Assembly: GCA_030706665.1 (NCBI GenBank)
Contig: JAUZOB010000193.1
Location: forward strand, 1-6,401
DNA from: Bacteroidota bacterium
GTDB lineage: Bacteria; Bacteroidota; Bacteroidia; Bacteroidales; Prolixibacteraceae
Direction of reading: 5' to 3'
Length of the DNA: 6,401 bases
The notes beneath the pieces were generated by a model. It was given only the letters and a program-made list of their open reading frames with translations, did not search any database and had not been told where the DNA came from. Numbering within the stretch: the first letter of the stretch is position 1; each line of letters starts with the position of its first letter. The translations under genes and the position numbers were made by a program. Positions 1 to 6,137 of the stretch are shown here, one piece after another.

Positions 1-668
1 TCGGAGGAGATGGCACATTTTTGGAAGCCGCATCTCTGGTTCATGATACAGGGCTGCCTATAGTGGGAATTAATTCAGGTCGTCTGGGATTTCTTGCCGA
101 TATTTCACAAAGTGAAATTGGATTTGCATTGGAACAGATTCTTGATGGGAAATACCTGATCGAGGAACGTAGCCTGGTTGAAATCATTGAGCCTGAAGGA
201 AAATTCGGAAATTGTAATTATGCATTAAATGAAGTTACATTTCACAAGATGGACAGTTCTTCGATGATTACAATTCATGCTTATCTGAACAACGTATATT
301 TGAATACTTATTGGGCTGATGGCCTGATTATTTCTACTCCCACCGGCTCAACAGCCTATTCACTCAGCGTGGGGGGCCCCATTGTCTCACCGGATTCTTC
401 TATTTTCATCTTATCTCCGATTGCTTCGCACAATCTTACAGTCCGTCCCTTTGTCATTCCTGATCATAATGAACTTATGTTTGAGATCGAAGGTCGTGGA
501 GAACATTTCCTTACTTCTTTGGATTCACGTTCGTCAGTTATGACTGTCAATACCCGAATTCGTTTGAGAAAAGCAGATTTTAAACTGCGGGTTATAAAAC
601 TCAGAGAACATGATTTTTATTCTACCTTAAGGAATAAATTGATGTGGGGAGCCGACAAACGGAACTGA
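1..668 (+). CDS. nadK: NAD kinase (ATP-NAD kinase), 5' end cut by window edge
   Basis: Cytoplasmic enzyme that phosphorylates NAD to NADP, normally with ATP. The reading frame is open to the left edge. The first complete codon is at base 3, and bases 3-20 encode GGDGTF, the signature nucleotide-binding motif of the family, so the TTG at base 21 is an internal Leu and not a start. Further family motifs follow: the NE pair in ALNEVTFHK (bases 228-233 for NE), the glycine-rich block STPTGSTAYS (333-362) that contacts the nucleotide, and then SPIASHNLTVRP and TSLDSR near the C-terminus. About 221 residues are visible. Family members are near 290, so roughly 65-75 N-terminal residues lie outside the window. 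The stop is TGA at 666-668. A 179-base gap separates it from the next gene, so it may be a separate transcription unit. Identification is near certain. Confidence 0.97.
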   Translation, partial: GGDGTFLEAASLVHDTGLPIVGINSGRLGFLADISQSEIGFALEQILDGKYLIEERSLVEIIEPEGKFGNCNYALNEVTFHKMDSSSMITIHAYLNNVYLNTYWADGLIISTPTGSTAYSLSVGGPIVSPDSSIFILSPIASHNLTVRPFVIPDHNELMFEIEGRGEHFLTSLDSRSSVMTVNTRIRLRKADFKLRVIKLREHDFYSTLRNKLMWGADKRN

Positions 669-752
669 CAATTTTAACTTTTCCTTACAATTTTTTAACA
701 TCCTGTAGTTTCTATTCATAACCGCTGAAGAACCATGTTTCTATAATTATAT

Positions 753-760
753 TACATTTG
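753..760 (+). promoter_or_regulatory. Candidate Bacteroidota -7 promoter box upstream of the DUF6089 gene
   Basis: TACATTTG matches the Bacteroidota -7 consensus TAnnTTTG exactly and lies in the 179-base gap between nadK and the next gene. Transcription would start near 765-767, giving a leader of about 80 bases. No TTG is found 17-23 bases upstream, so the -33 half is missing or degenerate. A short perfect inverted repeat (CTTTC-GAG-GAAAG, 764-776) would sit at the very start of such a transcript; its meaning is unknown. I see no clear terminator for nadK in the gap, only T-rich runs without a hairpin. Confidence 0.45.
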
Positions 761-847
761 TAGCTTTCGAGGAAAGAAGCATAAACATAGATTAAATGTT
801 TTAGACCGTTATGGATATGCAATTTTTCTAACAATCACCTAATATCG

Positions 848-1510
848 ATGAAAAAACTAGTTGTATTTTCAATAATAATATTAGCTTGTAGCTCGATGGT
901 TCAAGCGCAGAAATCTGCGGAAATTGGATTAATCGGTGCCACGAGTCATTATTTTGGAGATATAACAGATCAGAAATTAGATAAATCAATTGCTCCATTG
1001 GGCGGATTGTATTATTTACACGTTTTGGATTCAAGATTGTCTTTAAAAACCAGCTTCCTGATAGGAAATTTAAAAAGCAGTGGCGAGTTAAACGAGCAGC
1101 CCCGCTCATTTTCAAGTCAGGTTGCAGAAATGGCACTTCAACTTCAGGTAAATTTTCTGGACTACATGCTAAACAATCCATCAACTAAATTCAGTCCGTA
1201 CCTCGGCTTGGGGCTTGGATTCTTACTGTTTAGCAGTAATCACATATCGAATTCCTATAGTAGAGTCACAACTGCGATTCCTCTTTCTTTCGGATTTAAT
1301 TACAGTCTGACCAAAAGATGGGGGGCGGGTGCTGAATTAAACATACAAAAAACCTTTAGTGACAGAATTGATAACATGAATGATCCGCTTAAGATTCAGG
1401 CAACAGATTGCATTCATAACAACGACTGGTTCGGATATTTAGGTATTCATTTGAGTTATTTATTCTATTTGAGTAAGAAGTCATGTTCCTCTTTAGAAAG
1501 TTTAAATTAA
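848..1510 (+). CDS. DUF6089-type exported beta-barrel-like protein, function unknown
   Basis: A 220-residue protein of unknown function. It starts with a Sec signal peptide: two lysines, a hydrophobic stretch to about residue 16, and a plausible signal peptidase I site after VQA at residue 20, leaving a mature N-terminal Gln. The mature part has the alternating hydrophobic/polar, Gly- and aromatic-rich look of a small outer-membrane beta-barrel. Segments such as GATSHYFGDIT near the N-terminus, the FLDYML-PYLGLGLGFLLF region, and NNDWFGYLGIHLSYLF at the C-terminus resemble the DUF6089 family, which is commonly found beside uppS and bamA in Bacteroidota. Cys14 follows Ile-Leu-Ala, so a lipoprotein is conceivable, but Leu at -2 makes it a poor lipobox. 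Only 9 bases separate its stop from uppS, so the two are very likely cotranscribed. The family name is from memory of sequence style; the envelope location is an inference. Confidence 0.8.
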   Translation: MKKLVVFSIIILACSSMVQAQKSAEIGLIGATSHYFGDITDQKLDKSIAPLGGLYYLHVLDSRLSLKTSFLIGNLKSSGELNEQPRSFSSQVAEMALQLQVNFLDYMLNNPSTKFSPYLGLGLGFLLFSSNHISNSYSRVTTAIPLSFGFNYSLTKRWGAGAELNIQKTFSDRIDNMNDPLKIQATDCIHNNDWFGYLGIHLSYLFYLSKKSCSSLESLN

Positions 1511-1519
1511 TTTTGGGCT

Positions 1520-2272
1520 ATGTCTTTATTAGAAAAATTAAGATTAGATAGGATTCCTCAACATGTTGCAATCATCATGGATGGGAATGGCCGATGGGCC
1601 CGAAAAAGAGGGAATGATCGTTCTGTTGGACACGAGCGCGGCCTTGATGCTGTTCGTGACGTAGTCGAAGGGGCTTGTGATGTAGGAATTAAATACCTTA
1701 CCCTGTATGCCTTTTCAACCGAAAATTGGAATCGTCCTAAAGAAGAAGTCCAGGCTCTTATGTCTTTGCTGGTTTATGCAATTTCAAATGAGACTGAGAA
1801 TCTCAATAAAAATAATGTCAGGCTTCTGACGATTGGCGACACAGACAGTCTGCCACCTGAAGTACAGGAAAACCTTGAACAAAGTAAATCACGTCTTAGT
1901 AAAAATACCGGTTTAGACCTTGTTTTAGCTTTAAGTTACAGTTCCAGATGGGAGATACTTAAAGCAGTAAAAACGATTGGTTCAAAAATCGGAGATGGAA
2001 GTATCTCTTCAGACTCTGTTACAGAAGAGACTTTTACTAATTATTTAAACACCTCAGGTATTCCGGATCCGGAACTATTGATCCGCACAAGCGGGGAACT
2101 TCGCATCAGTAATTTTCTTCTTTGGCAAATTGCGTATGCAGAATTATACTTTTCTCCTATCTTGTGGCCTGATTTTCGTAAAGAAGATCTTTTTGAAGCT
2201 CTATATGATTTCCAGCAGAGAGAAAGACGATTTGGTAAAACAAGTGAACAAATCCAGAATGAGAATGCATAA
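1520..2272 (+). CDS. uppS: Isoprenyl transferase / undecaprenyl diphosphate synthase
   Basis: A cis-prenyltransferase that extends farnesyl diphosphate with isopentenyl diphosphate to the C55 lipid carrier used for peptidoglycan and surface glycans. It acts at the cytoplasmic face of the inner membrane. The 250-residue length is normal. Motifs in order: HVAIIMDGNGRWA with catalytic Asp21, Gly37-His38, TLYAFSTENWNRP (61-73), ALSYSSRWEI (137-146), and the long C-terminal block LLIRTSGELRISNFLLWQIAY (from 186) with Glu193, Arg195 and Ser197 for diphosphate and Mg binding, then RERRFG near the end. The fourth motif reads S-Y-S-S-R where E. coli UppS has N-Y-G-G-R; I believe this is usual in Bacteroidota. 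The gene starts 9 bases after the DUF6089 stop, and its end overlaps the bamA start by 8 bases, indicating one operon. Confidence 0.97.
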   Translation: MSLLEKLRLDRIPQHVAIIMDGNGRWARKRGNDRSVGHERGLDAVRDVVEGACDVGIKYLTLYAFSTENWNRPKEEVQALMSLLVYAISNETENLNKNNVRLLTIGDTDSLPPEVQENLEQSKSRLSKNTGLDLVLALSYSSRWEILKAVKTIGSKIGDGSISSDSVTEETFTNYLNTSGIPDPELLIRTSGELRISNFLLWQIAYAELYFSPILWPDFRKEDLFEALYDFQQRERRFGKTSEQIQNENA

Positions 2273-4925
2273 GAAATTAGCTCTATTCTTACTCCTCCTG
2301 ATCTTTAGCTATTCAGGCTTTAGTCAGGAAGTGGCCGACAGTACAAACGTTTCGGTATCCTATTCATCCCCGCAGAAATACATTATCGGAGGCATGGAAG
2401 TTGTCGGGATCAAATATTTTGACCACGCATCTTTGCTTCAGGCGACAGGTCTCCAGATTGGAGATGAAATTGATATTCCGGGGGAATCAATCACGTCAGC
2501 AATTAAAAACCTTTGGAATCTCCAGTTATTCTCAGATGTTAAAGTTGTAGTCGCAAAAGTTGTAAAAGGGAAAGCATTCCTCGAATTCCATCTACAAGAG
2601 GTTCCCAGTCTTTCGAAAGTTAACGTTACGGGTGTAACGAAATCGGAAAAAGAAGCAATTTTTGGAAAGTTATTAATGATTGAAGGGCAGAAAATCTCCA
2701 AGCCTCAGTTGAATAACGCACAGAAAAGCATTCTTGATTATTTCAAGGAAAAAGGATTTTTCAATACAGAGGTCACCGTTGTTCAACGTGATGATCCGGC
2801 TAAAAAGAACTTTGTTTTTATTGACATAACCGTTGATAAAAAGCAGAAAGTGAAAATTAAGAAGATTAACTTCCATGGAGTAGAAAATGTCCCTGTTGTC
2901 AAGCTTGAAAAGTCCATGAAGAAGACAAAAGAGAAGAAATTAAGAAACTTCTTCTTCTCCAAAAAATTCCTGGAAGACAAATACCGCGAGGATAAAGACA
3001 ATGTTATTGCCAAATATAATGAATTGGGTTACCGTGACGCCGTCATTACTTCCGATTCAATTCGGAAACAACCCGACAATACCGTATCCCTTGATATTTG
3101 GGTCAATGAAGGCCAGAGATATTATTTCGGCGATATCCGGTGGGTAGGAAATACTGTCTATGATAATCTCTTACTGGAAAAAGTACTTGGAATCAAAAAA
3201 GGCGATATTTACGACCTTAAACTTCTTAACAAACGACTGAAAGAAGATCCCGACGCTGTTAGTTCTCTTTACCAGGACAACGGATATGTGTTCTTCCAGA
3301 TTGATCCGGTGGAAGTAAAAATCGAGAAAGACACGATCAATTTCGAAATGCGTATGTTCGAAGGACAGCAAGCTACAATTAATCGTGTTATTATTCATGG
3401 GAACACGAAAACGCATGAAAATGTCGCGCGTCGTGAGCTTAGAACTCTACCAGGAGAACTCTTCAGCAAAGACAATCTGATGCGTTCTTACAGAGAACTT
3501 GGTCAATTAGGACATTTCGATCCGGAAAAGATTAAACCGGATGTTATCCCGAACTATGAAAGTGGTACTGTCGACGTTAAATACGATGTAGAAGAAAAAG
3601 CTAATGACCAGGTAGAACTATCCGGTGGTTGGGGAGGCGGAATGCTGATCGGTAGTGTCGGTTTGAAATTCTCAAACTTCTCGATCCGTAATATCTTCAA
3701 TAAAGAAGCATGGAGACCTTTGCCAACAGGTGACGGACAGACCTTAAGTTTAAGAGTTCAGACAAACGGCAAGGTTTATCAAACGTATAGCCTTTCTTTT
3801 GTTGAACCATGGTTTGGAGGGAAAAAACCTAATTCTTTGAGCTTTAGCTTATATCACAATATTTATACTGTCGGTGATAACAGCTACTATTCAAATCCAT
3901 ACAGCAACTATTACAATGGTTATGGTAGTGGATATGGCGGTTACGGTGGCTATAGCGGATACGGTGGCTATGGCGGATATGGTGGCTACACTGCCGACTA
4001 CTCAGACTATACAGTAAAATCGAAGAACGTTACGTCCGGTATCTCTCTTGGTTACGGATACAGACTCAGTTGGCCGGATGACTTCTTTAATATCTACCAT
4101 GAGTTAAGCTATCAGCACAACTATTTGAAGAATTGGAACTACGGATATTCAATAATTTCAAACGGGAATACCAACACTGTCAGTTTGAAAACAGTATTAG
4201 GACGATCTTCAGTTGTTAACCCGATCTATACTCGTGAAGGATCTTCTTTCTCTTTATCGATCGAATTAACTCCTCCATATTCTTTATGGGACGGTAAGAA
4301 CTATGCAACTCAAGCAGAGTTGAACGCTCTTACTCCTCAATATGCGTCTTCTTCAAATACAAAAACTGCTATTAGTGATCAGGAACGGTTCCGCTGGGTT
4401 GAGTTTCATAAATGGAAACTTAAAGGATCAAACTTTACTCCTTTAACCAATGACAAAAAGTTAATTCTAAATACTAAATTCGAATACGGTTACATCGGTT
4501 ATTATAATAAGAACAAACGTTCTCCTATCGAAGGATTCACCCTTGGAGGTGATGGTATGACCGGAATGTCATACTACACTTATGAAGTAATTGGTTTAAG
4601 AGGTTACGAAAATAATTCTCTTACTGCCAGTCCGACGGCCAACCTTTATAACAAACTGACCATGGAGCTTCGTTATCCTATTGCATTAAAAGAATCTGCA
4701 ACCATTTATGCATTGGCTTTCCTTGAAGGGGGTAACTCATGGTATGACATCAAACAGTATAATCCTTTCGACATCAAACGCTCTGCCGGTGTAGGGGTTC
4801 GTATCTTCCTGCCGATGTTCGGTTTGATGGGAATTGACTGGGGTTACGGTTTTGATAAAACACACCTATCCGGAGGAACAGGAAATAAAGGACAGTTCCA
4901 CTTTGTAATTGGACAACAATTCTAA
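2265..4925 (+). CDS. bamA: Outer membrane protein assembly factor BamA (Omp85)
   Basis: Core of the machine that folds and inserts beta-barrel proteins into the outer membrane. With the ATG at 2265 the protein has 886 residues and a clean signal peptide (MHKK, then a Leu/Ile run, cleavage near GFS-QE at 20/21). An ATG at 2259 would add two residues. A longer open frame reaches back to 2130, but that part lies inside uppS and would bury the signal peptide. Five POTRA repeats fit about 39-113, 114-192, 195-282, 285-365 and 368-444. The 16-strand barrel starts near 450. The loop-6 RGY motif (GLRGYENN, from 777), EPWFGGKKPN (514-523) and a C-terminal Phe after QFHFVIGQQ are typical of Omp85. Residues 215-238 (end of POTRA3) are very Lys-rich. 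Unusual: a Tyr/Gly/Ser-rich insert at 541-582, with GGY repeats, between predicted strands 5 and 6. The uppS overlap suggests translational coupling. Confidence 0.97.
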   Translation: MHKKLALFLLLLIFSYSGFSQEVADSTNVSVSYSSPQKYIIGGMEVVGIKYFDHASLLQATGLQIGDEIDIPGESITSAIKNLWNLQLFSDVKVVVAKVVKGKAFLEFHLQEVPSLSKVNVTGVTKSEKEAIFGKLLMIEGQKISKPQLNNAQKSILDYFKEKGFFNTEVTVVQRDDPAKKNFVFIDITVDKKQKVKIKKINFHGVENVPVVKLEKSMKKTKEKKLRNFFFSKKFLEDKYREDKDNVIAKYNELGYRDAVITSDSIRKQPDNTVSLDIWVNEGQRYYFGDIRWVGNTVYDNLLLEKVLGIKKGDIYDLKLLNKRLKEDPDAVSSLYQDNGYVFFQIDPVEVKIEKDTINFEMRMFEGQQATINRVIIHGNTKTHENVARRELRTLPGELFSKDNLMRSYRELGQLGHFDPEKIKPDVIPNYESGTVDVKYDVEEKANDQVELSGGWGGGMLIGSVGLKFSNFSIRNIFNKEAWRPLPTGDGQTLSLRVQTNGKVYQTYSLSFVEPWFGGKKPNSLSFSLYHNIYTVGDNSYYSNPYSNYYNGYGSGYGGYGGYSGYGGYGGYGGYTADYSDYTVKSKNVTSGISLGYGYRLSWPDDFFNIYHELSYQHNYLKNWNYGYSIISNGNTNTVSLKTVLGRSSVVNPIYTREGSSFSLSIELTPPYSLWDGKNYATQAELNALTPQYASSSNTKTAISDQERFRWVEFHKWKLKGSNFTPLTNDKKLILNTKFEYGYIGYYNKNKRSPIEGFTLGGDGMTGMSYYTYEVIGLRGYENNSLTASPTANLYNKLTMELRYPIALKESATIYALAFLEGGNSWYDIKQYNPFDIKRSAGVGVRIFLPMFGLMGIDWGYGFDKTHLSGGTGNKGQFHFVIGQQF
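3936..3989 (+). repeat. Three 18-base tandem repeats encoding Gly-Gly-Tyr units inside bamA
   Basis: Three consecutive 18-base units (3936-3953, 3954-3971, 3972-3989) share the pattern (G/A)GC-GGW-TAY-GGT-GGC-TAY and differ at only a few positions. Each encodes GGYGGY or SGYGGY. A looser copy of the same 9-base theme extends left to 3918, giving eight triplets over 3918-3989 at BamA residues 552-575. The flanks are also Tyr/Asn/Ser-rich (YYSNPYSNYYN before, ADYSDY after). By alignment of strand order with E. coli BamA, the repeat falls in extracellular loop 3, so it should face outward. The repeat is in frame and keeps the gene intact. Confidence 0.9.
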
Positions 4926-4986
4926 TCTTTGGCACTGATTTTGATCTCATTGATAAAAAAGATGTTGTATTTTTAAACGATTAGCT

Positions 4987-5499
4987 ATGAAAAAGATATT
5001 TTTCGCTTTTGTACTATTTCTTTTGGGAGGAAATCTTTTTGCTCAGAAATACGGATATGTCGATACCGAGTACATTCTCGATAATATTCCGTCGTTTAAA
5101 GCAGCTCAGGAGCAATTGGATCAAACGTCTAAGCAATATCAAAAAGAACTGGAAACCATTCAATCTGAATTACAACAGATGTATAAAAATTTTCAGTCTG
5201 AGAGTGTTCTTCTTTCCGCTGATATGAAACGTAAACGAGAAGATGTGATTATCAACAGAGAGAAAGAATATAAAAATTTGCAAAAGAAGTATTTTGGGCC
5301 CAGCGGTGAACTCTTTAAAAAAAGACAGACTCTCGTTAAACCGATACAAGATGAAGTCTATAATGCGATCAAGGATATTGCTAACGAAGGTAGTTATGCT
5401 GTAATTTTTGACAAAGCAAACGGAACTACGTTAATCTATACCAACCCTAAATTCGACCTGAGTGATCAGGTTTTACAAAAACTTGGATATAAAAATTAA
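4987..5499 (+). CDS. OmpH/Skp family periplasmic chaperone, first copy
   Basis: A 170-residue periplasmic chaperone of the Skp/OmpH type, a family that holds unfolded outer-membrane proteins in a trimeric coiled-coil cage on the way to BamA. The Sec signal peptide ends at NLFA-Q (19/20). The mature protein begins with the short family strand YGYVDTEYIL (22-31), followed by a long Gln/Glu/Lys-rich helical region (about 36-120) that forms the tentacle hairpin. The body strand pair YAVIFDKANGTTLIYTNP (137-154) and LSDQVLQKLG close the chain. It lies 61 bases after bamA. That gap has only an imperfect -7-like box (TATTTTTA, 4969-4976, last base off consensus), so cotranscription with bamA is the simpler reading. 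The start ATG at 4987 is preceded by GCT. Known: the family role. Inferred: its clients here. Confidence 0.93.
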   Translation: MKKIFFAFVLFLLGGNLFAQKYGYVDTEYILDNIPSFKAAQEQLDQTSKQYQKELETIQSELQQMYKNFQSESVLLSADMKRKREDVIINREKEYKNLQKKYFGPSGELFKKRQTLVKPIQDEVYNAIKDIANEGSYAVIFDKANGTTLIYTNPKFDLSDQVLQKLGYKN

Positions 5500-5512
5500 A
5501 TGAATATATTTG
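5483..5512 (+). promoter_or_regulatory. Bacteroidota-type promoter ahead of the second ompH gene
   Basis: TTG at 5483-5485 and TATATTTG at 5505-5512 are separated by 19 bases, which fits the Bacteroidota consensus TTG-N17-23-TAnnTTTG. This is the only pair with both halves and correct spacing that I found in the gaps. Transcription would begin about 5517-5519, some 15-17 bases before the ATG at 5534. The -33 part lies inside the last codons of the first ompH. It would allow the second chaperone to be made separately from bamA and the first copy. Confidence 0.6.
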
Positions 5513-5533
5513 TTTAAAAGAAATCAAAGCGTT

Positions 5534-6061
5534 ATGAAAAACTTTTTTAAATTCAGTATTATTGCTCTCTTTCTGGTTTTTGCAGGAAACGGTGTTTTTG
5601 CACAGAAAACCTTAAAATTTGGTCATGTTGATTCTCAGAAGCTGATGGAAGTACTTCCAGGCAGAGTTGATGCAGAGAAACAGCTTGAGAAATATGCAAA
5701 AGAATTCGATGATCAATACAATGGTATTCAAAAAGAACTTCAGCAGAAGTTTCAGGAATATATGAGTAAGAAAGATTCCATGAATGATGCAACCAAAGCA
5801 GCTGAAGAAGCAAAATTAAATGAAATGAATAAACGTCTGGAAACTTTCCAGCAAACAGCTACTCAGCAGGTAAATCAGAAAAAAATGGAACTTTTCAAAC
5901 CATTGCTTGAAAAAGCTAAAACAGCAATTGAAGCTGTAGCTAAAGAACAAGGGTTAATCTATGTATTCGAAGTTACTGAAGGTAGTTCACCAATTATTTA
6001 CAAATCACCTGAAAGTATCGACATACTTCCTATGGTTAAAAAGAAACTTGGTATCCAATAA
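5534..6061 (+). CDS. OmpH/Skp family periplasmic chaperone, second copy
   Basis: A 175-residue paralogue of the preceding gene. The start chosen is the ATG at 5534, because it begins a normal signal peptide (MKNFFKF, hydrophobic core, cleavage at GVFA-Q, 23/24). A TTG at 5510 in the same frame would add eight polar residues and lies within the promoter -7 box. The mature chain repeats the family plan: strand LKFGHVDSQKLM (27-38), a long charged helical region (about 45-130) rich in Gln, Glu, Lys and Ala, then LIYVFEVTEGSSPIIYKSP (141-159) and a final VKKKLG. The two copies share KxGxVD at the start of the body and KLG at the end but differ clearly elsewhere, so the duplication is old. It is 34 bases from the first copy and is followed by a terminator. 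Confidence 0.93.
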   Translation: MKNFFKFSIIALFLVFAGNGVFAQKTLKFGHVDSQKLMEVLPGRVDAEKQLEKYAKEFDDQYNGIQKELQQKFQEYMSKKDSMNDATKAAEEAKLNEMNKRLETFQQTATQQVNQKKMELFKPLLEKAKTAIEAVAKEQGLIYVFEVTEGSSPIIYKSPESIDILPMVKKKLGIQ

Positions 6062-6083
6062 GAATTTTTACCAAACAAATAGG

Positions 6084-6091
6084 TATTTTTG
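6084..6091 (+). promoter_or_regulatory. Candidate -7 box for murI, abutting the terminator hairpin
   Basis: TATTTTTG is an exact TAnnTTTG match in the gap between the second ompH and murI, and its last base is the first base of the terminator stem. A start site would fall around 6096-6098, within the left arm of the hairpin, with a leader of about 40 bases to the murI ATG at 6138. No TTG occurs at the expected distance upstream (the nearest is 6048-6050, a 33-base spacer), so the -33 half is weak or absent. Confidence 0.4.
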
Positions 6092-6125
6092 AAAAGTCAT
6101 CCAAACGGATGGCTTTTCTCTTTTT
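6091..6125 (+). terminator. Rho-independent terminator after the second ompH
   Basis: Bases 6091-6102 pair with 6107-6118: a 12-base-pair stem with one T-G wobble (6097/6112), a GC-rich top (CATCC / GGATG), an AT-rich base, and a four-base loop AAAC. The 3' side runs into TTTTCTCTTTTT, which supplies the U-tract. The stop of ompH lies 29 bases before the stem. This should end, or strongly reduce, the transcript from the envelope gene block before murI. Confidence 0.85.
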
Positions 6126-6137
6126 ATGCGATTTGCT

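Noticed and set aside
295..302. TATATTTG inside nadK
   Set aside because: It is within a conserved coding frame, has no upstream TTG at the right distance, and no gene starts nearby.
371..380. GC-rich palindromic run (GGGGCCCC) inside nadK
   Set aside because: It encodes the conserved Val-Gly-Gly-Pro of NAD kinase. The palindrome is a by-product of codon choice, with no other sign of a site.
764..776. Small inverted repeat CTTTC-GAG-GAAAG in the gap after nadK
   Set aside because: Only five AT-rich pairs and no T-tract after it, so it is not a terminator. Too short to call an operator.
828..1184. Open frame of 118 codons on the minus strand
   Set aside because: It lies antisense to the DUF6089 gene, shows no recognisable domain, and its composition looks like a reverse reading of the real gene.
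1508..1515. TAATTTTG, an exact -7 box match overlapping the stop of the DUF6089 gene
   Set aside because: No TTG lies 17-23 bases upstream, and transcription would begin at or inside the uppS ATG at 1520, leaving no leader. More likely chance in an AT-rich junction.
2130..2264. Possible longer N-terminus of bamA from the ATG at 2130
   Set aside because: The extra 45 codons lie wholly inside uppS in another frame, and they would place the clear signal peptide in the interior of the protein.
5009..5227. Open frame of 72 codons on the plus strand within the first ompH
   Set aside because: It is a shifted-frame shadow of a gene with a clear signal peptide and family motifs.
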